Assembly: GCF_000372725.1 (NCBI RefSeq)
Contig: NW_005199729.1
Coordinates: 30,935 to 94,934, forward strand
Direction of reading: 5' to 3'
DNA length: 64,000 nt
Source of the DNA: Emiliania huxleyi CCMP1516
Lineage: Eukaryota > Haptophyta > Isochrysidales > Noelaerhabdaceae
Part shown: in pieces, positions 57,509-64,000 of the stretch
Layout of the letters: every line of letters begins with the position of its first letter
Position numbering within the stretch: position 1 is the first letter of the stretch
The notes under the pieces: generated by a model
The model's input: the letters and a program-made list of their open reading frames with translations, nothing else
What the model was told of the DNA's origin: nothing
Databases searched by the model: none
Position numbers and translations under genes: made by a program

Positions 57509-59608
57509 TCACCGGCCGCACAACCAGCCGCGCGTCGTAAAGTTGGCCAAGGTGCGGTAGAGCACGTCTCCCACCTGCACGAGCGAGTTTGCGGCCACGC
57601 CAACGCCTTCACAAAGGGAGGCACAAGAAGGGAAGCAGAGCTCGTCGCTGGCGCACTTCAGGACGGTGAAGGCGCAGCCGGCGCCGAGCATGAAGTCGAT
57701 GTTGCGCTGGGTCGCGAGCCACGCAACGACGGCCAAGTCCGTGGACCCATCGAGCAACAAGCGCAACGCGTCGAACTCGTTGACCAGCTGCGGCTGCTTA
57801 GAGTTCGGGAAGCGACAAGCATCGATTCCTAACCCTGTGAAGGGCGGCGCCTGCCCTTCACAGCGCGGGCCTTCCACAGAGATGCACGGCCGTGACGAGC
57901 CACTCGACTCGCACGGGACGCACGGGAGCAGGTTCTCGCACGTGAGCATCGAAGCGTCCGCCACCTCGACGCTCGTAGCGTTGGGCCGCAGCAGCGGCGC
58001 CGACGCCGCGGAGAGCGGCGTGATGATTCTACTCCTGTCGCCATTCTCCACCTGGGTGCTACCCTCTCCGCGGAGGAGCGATGACTCGAGGGGCAGGTTG
58101 AGCGGCCTGTTTGCTAGGCTGTCCCTGCAGCGGCCAGGATTGTCACCCAGCGCAGCCGGCTTCACCCGCACGCGCTCTTCGGCAGCGCCAATCTCGACAA
58201 AGAAGGCGCCGTTGATGGTGCTCGTGCCGCTCCGCTCGGTGGGGAAGCCGAGCTCGTTGACGCTCGAGTCGAGCAGGAGGTCGCTATTCTGGTCGACGAA
58301 CACCTCGCAGTTCGTGATGTAGCCGAACACCGCGATCTCCCCGTCCGCGAAGTTGTACTTGCAGAGGGCGGCGTTGTTGACGTCGACATCCGGGTTGAAG
58401 TTTTTGGCGATCGAGTCCATACAGCCTTCGATCGGCGGGGCGAGCGGCGGCAATGAAGGCGACGGAGGAGGCGGCGATGGCGAGGCGGACGGCGGCGGCG
58501 TGGGAGGCGGCGAGGGCGACAGCGACGGCGGCGGCGGCGAGGGCGGCGGAGGGGCAGGCGGCGGCGGCACCGGAGGCGGCGGCGTGGGAGGCGGCGAGGG
58601 CGACAGCGACGGCGGCGGCGGCGAGGGCGGCGGAGGGGCAGGCGGCGGCGGTGCAGGAGGCGGCGGCGTGGGAGGCGGCGAGGGCGACAGCGGCGGCGGC
58701 GGCGGCGAGGGCGGCGGAGGGGCCGGCGGCGGAGGGGCCGGAGGCGGCGGCGTGGGAGGCGGTGAGGGCGACAGCGACGGCGGCGGCGAGGTTTGCGGCG
58801 GAGGGGCAGGCGGCGGCGGTGCCGGAGGCGGCGGCGTGGGAGGCGGTGAGGGCGACAGCGACGGCGGCGGCGAGGTTTGCGGCGGAGGGGCAGGCGGCGG
58901 CGGTGCCGGAGGCGGCGGCGTGGGAGGCGGTGAGGGCGACAGCGACGGCGGCGGCGGCGAGGGCGGCGGAGGGGCCGGTGGCGGCGGTGCCGGAGGCGGC
59001 GGCATGGGAGGCGGTGAGGGCGACAGCGACGGCGGCGGCGGCGAGGGCGGCGGAGGGGCCGGCGGCGGAGGGGCCGGCGGCGGCGGTGCCGGAGGCGGCG
59101 GCGTGGGAGGCGGTGAGGGCGACAGCGACGGCGGCGGCGGCGAGGGCGGCGGAGGGGCCGGCGGCGGAGGGGCCGGCGGCGGCGGTGCCGGCGGCGGCGG
59201 CGTGGGAGGCGGTGAGGGCGACAGCGACGGCGGCGGCGGCGAGGGCGGCGGAGGGGCCGGCGGCGGAGGGGCCGGCGGCGGCGGTGCCGGAGGCGGCGGC
59301 GGTGGTGATGGTGGCGGCGGCGGCGACGGCGACGGCGAGGTTTGCGGCGGAGGCGGCGACTGGAAGGGGTGGCAGGCGCCACACTCTTCCGGAAATTCCT
59401 CTGCCACCTTTTCGCAAGCCTCCACCTCTGTCCGGCCGGTGTTGCTCTTCACCCAGTTCATGCGAGACTCGCACGATGAGAAGCCCTTGTAGTTGGCGGT
59501 CAGATCTTGGGCGAGCGTTGCGAGGACGGCGTCGGTGCAGCTGTCCACGCCACACCGAGCAGCCAGGACGTAGGGCAGTGAGACGAGAAGAGGCACGACG
59601 CTTGGCAT
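57509..59608 (-). CDS. secreted SPPPP-rich (hydroxyproline-type) glycoprotein, 699 aa
   Basis: Single exon. Signal peptide MPSVVPLLVSLPYVLAARCG, then a small Cys domain (CGVDSCTDAVLATLAQDLTA, CESRMNWVKSNTGRTE, CGACHPF). About 300 residues of [20 protein letters not shown] with SLSPSPPPTPPPP units follow (58430-59340), as in algal cell-wall proteins whose prolines become hydroxylated and glycosylated. After the rod come GCMDSIAKNFNPDVDVNNAA then LCKYNF, a calcium-type repeat seen in many secreted proteins (GCMDxxAxNFNP..C.Y). A Cys-rich C-terminal domain ends FTVLKCASDELCFPSCASLC. It probably serves as an extracellular matrix or surface protein. The complementary strand gives equally long Gly- or Ala-rich shadows. 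Confidence 0.8.
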   Translation of the reverse strand: MPSVVPLLVSLPYVLAARCGVDSCTDAVLATLAQDLTANYKGFSSCESRMNWVKSNTGRTEVEACEKVAEEFPEECGACHPFQSPPPPQTSPSPSPPPPPSPPPPPPAPPPPAPPPPAPPPPSPPPPSLSPSPPPTPPPPAPPPPAPPPPAPPPPSPPPPSLSPSPPPTPPPPAPPPPAPPPPAPPPPSPPPPSLSPSPPPMPPPPAPPPPAPPPPSPPPPSLSPSPPPTPPPPAPPPPAPPPQTSPPPSLSPSPPPTPPPPAPPPPAPPPQTSPPPSLSPSPPPTPPPPAPPPPAPPPPSPPPPPLSPSPPPTPPPPAPPPPAPPPPSPPPPSLSPSPPPTPPPPVPPPPAPPPPSPPPPSLSPSPPPTPPPSASPSPPPPSPSLPPLAPPIEGCMDSIAKNFNPDVDVNNAALCKYNFADGEIAVFGYITNCEVFVDQNSDLLLDSSVNELGFPTERSGTSTINGAFFVEIGAAEERVRVKPAALGDNPGRCRDSLANRPLNLPLESSLLRGEGSTQVENGDRSRIITPLSAASAPLLRPNATSVEVADASMLTCENLLPCVPCESSGSSRPCISVEGPRCEGQAPPFTGLGIDACRFPNSKQPQLVNEFDALRLLLDGSTDLAVVAWLATQRNIDFMLGAGCAFTVLKCASDELCFPSCASLCEGVGVAANSLVQVGDVLYRTLANFTTRGWLCGR

Positions 59609-59839
59609 GGCTATCTGGTGTGCTTTTCAGAGCCACACCGGCTGTCATCAGGTGCGCTTCGTCAGGCGCTGACAGCTTTTTCTTTTTTCGAAAACGCTCG
59701 GCCTTTCGCCCTAGAAGCGAAATACGCAAGGAGATGGCATCAGATACGCACAAATATGTCCAGCCTCGGAGCAAATATACAACGCCGCGGCGGGTCGAAA
59801 AAAGAAAACAAAGGCCGCGGCGTCGCCGTCGGAGCGCGC

Positions 59840-59847
59840 TGACGTCA
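59840..59847. promoter_or_regulatory. CRE-type palindrome TGACGTCA
   Basis: A perfect 8-bp bZIP/CREB site lies 2 bp before the Met of the 47-aa ORF and about 230 bp upstream of the divergent SPPPP gene start. Confidence 0.35.
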
Positions 59848-59849
59848 TC

Positions 59850-59993
59850 ATGGCGTCGGCCAACCCGGAGCGCGCATGGAAGGAGCTCTCCGTGAGCAGC
59901 CCCGAGGTCGTGGCACGCATCTCGCAGGCGAAGCGCGAGTTCGCCACCTACCAGCGGTCGCGAGGCGGCCATATCCTACGGCTGATGGCGTGA
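59850..59993 (+). CDS. small ORF, 47 aa
   Basis: Reads MASANPERAWKELSVSSPEV then VARISQAKREFATYQRSRGG and HILRLMA. Composition is that of a helical soluble protein, and it begins just after a TGACGTCA site. It could also be a first exon. There is no family match. Confidence 0.35.
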   Translation: MASANPERAWKELSVSSPEVVARISQAKREFATYQRSRGGHILRLMA

Positions 59994-60503
59994 GCTAGTG
60001 GGCGCGTGACGTGAGTCCATGAGAGCGTCGCCCCGCGTTGCGAGCAAGCAAACACACATGTCCGTCTGTCGCCTTCGAGTAAGCACACAGGAAAGAAAAA
60101 CTCGCGCGCTGCAAGTGCGAAGTTACTCTGAGGATGTGAAACAAACAGTCGAAAAATCTCGGTGATCTCGCGCGATGCGCTGTTTGGTCGTCGTTTTAAA
60201 TAGACAAACAGAGAAAGAGACTGGTGGGCGGCCACGAGCTTTTCAAATTCTTTTTCAAACTTCGCGCGTGCGTTGTCACGAGTGCACGCCGTCCCACCAC
60301 GCTCCATTATATGCAGGACGCGGCCCAGACCGAGATCGACGACGTCGTGGAGGTTGGCCTCGACCGTGAACCTGAGGAAACCGGCAAAATTACCTGGTAT
60401 TTTCAGGAATGCAAAACATCGGGGGTTTTGAGGGAACGAGAGGGTGCTGTAGAGAAACACGGAAAAGAACGAGGCAGGGTGCGAGAGGAAACATACATAC
60501 AGC
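59994..60503. other. intergenic
   Basis: AT-richer than the surroundings. The ORFs here lack convincing protein character. Confidence 0.5.
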
Positions 60504-61330
60504 CTAAGTCGTGGGTAGAGGGAGAAGAGGTGAAGGACGGATCTGGCCAGCTGCGCGACTGGAGACACACCAGGCGCGCAGGCGGTGAGGGTGTGTAGGG
60601 TCAAGGGTCTGGCGGGTATAGGTGGAGACAAAGAAATCGCTTGAGCTCCGATCCGATCTTGCCTTTTTATCTGTCAGCGAGCGATGTGTCTGTGCCCCCT
60701 GGGCGAGGCTGTGCGCGCGTCCAGAACAGACAGCGACGACGCGCTGGCCCGTCAACTCCTCGACCTTCTTAGGCTGCCACTGGTCCTGCCGGTCGCCGTG
60801 GCCCAGCGCGCCGTAGCCTCCATCACCCCAGCTGCAAACGGCGCCGCCGCTGGTGAGGGCGAGGCTGTGGTAATCTCCAGCCGACACGCTCACGGCACGT
60901 TCGCCGCCCAAGCGTCGAGGGGAGACGGGTCGGCGTGTTGAGCCGCGTCACGCCCTCGCCGTGGCCGAGCAGCCCTGGCATCCAGTTCTCAGCATTGCCG
61001 CATGACGAGAGCCGCCCCTCGCCGTCGATGAAGAGGCTGTGAGACTGGCCTGCCGCAACCCTCGCCGGCGGGTTGGCCTCGCGCAGCAGCGCAGCGAGGC
61101 ACAGCCACCGCACGGGGCAGCTCTCGCCCTCTGGCTGCGTCGGCAGCTCGAAGCCGCGCTCTTGCACCCACACGCGGATGCCCTCCAGCGCAAGCGAGGC
61201 GTGGAAGAGGCGCGAGACGGCCGCGACGCGAGCGATGTCGGCGGGGCTCTCGCTGCGGGAGAGGGCGCGCTCGAGGAGGTCGGTGGGGAGGTCGAGGAGG
61301 CGGGCGGGCGGCGGCGTGTCTGGCGGGGGG
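60504..61330 (-). CDS. F-box-like / RCC1-repeat protein
   Basis: The N-terminal part reads LLDLPTDLLERALSRSESPA then DIARVAAVSRLFHASLALEG, the LP.DLL.R.L...D...VA.VSR.F pattern of an F-box. This suggests a substrate adaptor of an SCF ubiquitin ligase. RCC1-type blades follow: RVAAGQSHSLFIDGEGRLSS, CGNAENWMPGLLGHGEG, then VSVSAGDYHSLALTSGGAVC, SWGDGGYGALGHGD and RVVAVCSGRAHSLA. Between the first and second blade (about 60905) the frame changes by one base, with no room for an intron. Either a sequence error or a damaged gene is implied. Only two to three blades are seen where a full propeller has seven, so the gene is short, or its last exon (to 60504) is not the true end. The start codon is not resolved. 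Confidence 0.6.
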
Positions 61331-61498
61331 CGGCGGTGCAAGCGGCGGCGAGACGCGAGGAAAAGAAAAACGAATGGCGCGCATCTTTCGAAGTTCTTTC
61401 TTATGGAGGTTCGCGACGTACCTAAAATTCTTCTTTGGCGGAGGGCTTGCAAGCCTAGCGGCCTCAGGAGGGACAGAGTCGACGACGACGCTGCAGCC

Positions 61499-64000
61499 AT
61501 GCTTCGCCGTCGTCTCGCCGCCAGCGCCGTCAGCAGGTGCCACTGCCACCGCGGCGAGCCGTCGCGCGCACTCTCGCAGCGCCTTCGGCGCTGCAGCAGC
61601 ACTCCTGCCACGGCCACCGCTGCAGCCGCCACCAAGGCAGCCAGCACCTCCACCACTGGCTCTGCCGGCACGAACGGAGCCAGCAGCTCCGCTCTCCCAA
61701 CAGCCACGGCAATGCCGGACATCGAGCCTCTCTCGACGGCCGACTCGGCGGCTCTCGTGCGCTCCTTTCTCTGGCCGGAGCGGTGGCGGCTCGCCGGAGG
61801 CTTCGTGCTGCTCACGGCGAGCAGCAGCATCTCTCTGGTCTTCCCGCGAGTCATGGGCGAGGTGATGGACGGCTGCCTCTCCGGCGGCGGCTCGTGGACG
61901 CCGGACACCGCCGCGCTCGCCCTCTTTGCGCTCTCCGGCGTGCAGGCCGGCCTCGTGGCCTACCGCGGGCGAGAGCACCGCCGCCTCTCCCTCACTCTCC
62001 TCCTCTCCCCACGGCACACAGGCCGGCCCGACCAGCCTCCCCCCGCCGCGGCGGCATCCTCGCTGTGGCCAGGTACATTGTCAACATGGCGGGCGAGAGC
62101 GTGTCCGCCTCGCTGCGCTCGCGCGCCTTTAGCTCGCTCATGCTTGCGTCCACCGCCTTCCACGATTCGGCGGCGACAGGCGAGCTCCTCTCCCGCCTCT
62201 CGGCTGACGCGGAGGCGCTGCAGCGCGTGGTCACGACCCATGCGCTCAACGGCTTGCGAGGCGCGACGGCGCGGTGGGAGGCTGCCGGCGCGCCCGGCTG
62301 GCGGCGCCTCTTTCACGCGCTCGAGGAGATGTGAGCAGGCGTGATCATGGTGGGTGGCTGCTCGCTCGCAATGGTCTCGCTGAGTCCGAAGCTCTGCCTC
62401 GTCTCCTTCGCAACCTTCCCCGCCGCGGTCCTCCTCTCGCGGCACATGGGCAAGAGGATCAAGGCGCGGCAGAGGGCGGTGCAAGAGGCGCTCGCCGCCG
62501 CCGCCGCAGAGGCTCACTCGGCGCTGCTCAACGTGCGAACGCTGCGCCTCTTCGCGGCGGAACGGCTCGCGAGCGAGCGGTACGACGAGCGCGTGCGGGC
62601 CGCGCGGGACGAGGCAGCCACCGCAGGGCTGTACGCCGCCGCCGTCGAGTCGGGCGTGGGGCTCGCGATGCAGTCGTCTCTGCTGTCGGTTCTCGCGGTC
62701 GGCGGGCAGCAGGTGCTGGACGGCGCTCTCTCTTACGGCGAGCTCTCCTCCTTCTTCATGTACACCCTCTTCCTCGGCTTCAACGCCGGCAACATCGCCA
62801 CCGCATACGCCGAGCTGCGCCGCGCCGCCGGCGCGTCGGAGCGCGTTCTCGCCCTCATCGGCCGCCCGCCTCCTCTGACCGGGTCCGGCACGCTGCCGGA
62901 CTGCCGCGGGGAGGTCGCCTTCGAGAACCTCCGGTTCGCCTACCCGACGCGACCGGCCGAGACGATCCTCGACGGGCTCAGCTTGCGCGTGCGGCAGGGG
63001 GAGCGTGTCGCCGTGATTGGGCAGAGTGGCTCAGGTAAGCCGACCCCCCCTCTCCCCACGACACGTACCAGGACAACATCAACACATGCAGAAGCATGGT
63101 GTCCGCGACGTGTCCCGACGTTTGCGTCCTGTAGGCAAGTCGACGCTCATCTCCCTCCCCATATCTCCCCATATCTCCCCATATCTCCCCATATCTCGCT
63201 GTAGGCAAGTCGACGCTCATCTCCCTCCCCATATCTCCCCATATCTCCCCATATCTCCCCATATCTCGCTGTAGGCAAGTCGACGCTCATCTCCCTCCTC
63301 ACGGGGCTGTACGAGCCTGCGGGGGGGCGAGACATCGCCGAGATATGGCCGAGATTAGCCCTGTACGAGCTTGCGGGAGGGCGCGTGTGGGACCTCGACT
63401 AGTGTTGACAAAACACGCGATGTCAACAGCACACACTGTCTCAGGCGCGTTTTGCTCGACGGTGTCGATGTGTCCACGCTCGACCCGGACCAGCTCCGCC
63501 GCGAGTGCGTCGCCGCCCCCTCGGGATGGTCCGCGATCTTGCCCCGAAGCTTCTCGGAGCCTTCCTGCGCAGGTGCGTCGCAGTGGTGCCGCAGGAGCCA
63601 GTCCTGCTGAGCGGCTCGCTGCGCGACAACATTGCCCTCGGCAAGCCGGACGCTACAGAGGAGGAGCTGCGAGATGCGGCTCGCCGCGCCGGGTGAGACG
63701 CTCCGCCAGCCTCGTCTCCTTCGCCCGTCTCCGCCCTCCCCTCGCTCCTTTCTCCTCGCTCCTCCCTCCTCCCTCCCCCCCTCCCCCCTCCTCCCTCCTC
63801 CCTGCTGCCTCTCGCCTCCCTCCTCCCTCTCCCCTCCCCCCTCCCTCCCCCCTCCTCCCTGCAGCCTCCCTTCTCTTCTCCCTCCTCCCTCCTCCCACGA
63901 GCCATCTCCGGCGCTCTCTCTTCAGGTGCGATTTCGCCCTCTCTGGAGGGGCGTGGGAGCGCGAGGTGGGAGAGCAGGGGATGCAACTCTCGGGTGGGCA
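61499..64000 (+). CDS. ABCB-type mitochondrial half-transporter (ABCB10-like), 3' end outside window
   Basis: Exons: 61499-61968, 62073-62260, 62339-63034, 63275-63326, 63445-63504, 63573-63692 and 63927 onward. An Arg/Ser/Ala presequence ([20 protein letters not shown]) suggests mitochondrial import. The transmembrane domain has [60 protein letters not shown] and [20 protein letters not shown]. The nucleotide-binding domain starts [14 protein letters not shown], with Walker A GQSGSGKST (split by an intron after GSG), [21 protein letters not shown]-loop [19 protein letters not shown] and the ABC signature QLSGG at the window end. Four introns are GC-AG or start GCG. Half-transporters of this type work as dimers in the inner membrane; the substrate is not deducible. 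Walker B and the H-loop lie beyond 64000. Confidence 0.85.
63131..63300. repeat. 70-bp duplication carrying a splice acceptor and exon start, three copies
   Basis: GTAG|GCAAGTCGACGCTCATC begins at 63131, 63201 and 63271. The first two copies run into CTCCCTCCCCATATCTCCCC-type 10-bp repeats. The third continues as the true Walker A exon (CTCCCTCCTCACGGGG). Confidence 0.95.
63307..63386. repeat. duplicated exon end inside an ABC-gene intron
   Basis: CTGTACGAGCCTGCGGGGGG (exon 4 end, 63307) recurs at 63361 as CTGTACGAGCTTGCGGGAGG, followed by GCGCGTG, which resembles the start of exon 5. Confidence 0.85.

Noticed and set aside
58162-59972. Long Ala-, Gly- and Arg-rich ORFs over the SPPPP gene
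   Set aside because: Frame and strand shadows of the CCN-CCN repeat; only the SPPPP frame has a signal peptide and Cys domains at both ends.
59948-60631. 227-aa minus-strand ORF with Phe-rich stretch
   Set aside because: No recognisable domain, unlikely composition, overlaps the end of the RCC1 gene in a different frame.

Overview
The window reads as nuclear DNA of a GC-rich unicellular alga, most likely a haptophyte close to Emiliania (Gephyrocapsa) huxleyi. That is inference from intron-rich genes with many GC-AG introns, a mitochondrial ABC half-transporter and AFG1 ATPase, a lumen-type signal protein, hydroxyproline-type SPPPP repeats, ankyrin and HET-like families, TTAGGG-type repeats and very high simple-repeat content. 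No database was consulted. A 100-N assembly gap lies at 22047-22146, and a few one-base frame breaks in conserved domains suggest draft sequence.

Layout. 1-9 kb: a TAZ zinc-finger protein (-), a small membrane ORF (+), a possible Stc1-type zinc protein (-), 3.6 kb of repeats, then a PITH-domain gene (+). 9-15 kb: a proline-rich nuclear-type protein and a multi-exon membrane protein (+), then dispersed repeats. 15-21 kb: a glycosyltransferase-like gene (-), a mobile-element ORF abutting a broken glycosidase-like gene, a UPF0126 membrane protein (-), a 98-aa ORF (+) and a glycine-rich protein (-). 21-24.4 kb: the gap and two large minisatellites. 24.4-29.6 kb: 5-oxoprolinase with an extra N-terminal domain (+). 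30-45 kb: a one-repeat Myb protein (-), a DUF218-like protein (+), an ABHD-type alpha/beta hydrolase (+), an ankyrin protein (+), AFG1 (-), a repeat cluster and a PH-domain protein with DPW/NPF endocytic motifs (+).

46-53 kb (-) holds the most striking gene. It runs from a signal peptide through two ANF/PBP1-type ligand-binding domains and one membrane span to a cytosolic SHQW...VWVD..SIPQ...WCRCE (HET/TIR-like) domain. Beyond it lie repeat fragments, small proteins, a lumen-type protein, an SPPPP-rich secreted glycoprotein (-), an F-box/RCC1 protein (-) and an ABCB-type half-transporter (+) cut by the window end.

A theme crosses unrelated genes. Introns are about 65-85 bp, mostly GC-AG, filled with 10-11-bp tandem repeats, and often begin with the same 3-9 bases as the following exon. 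At several junctions the exon/intron boundary itself is duplicated, including a triplicated acceptor at the ABC Walker A exon and a triplicated donor in the PITH gene. This looks like introns being made or remodelled by tandem duplication or by introner-like insertion.
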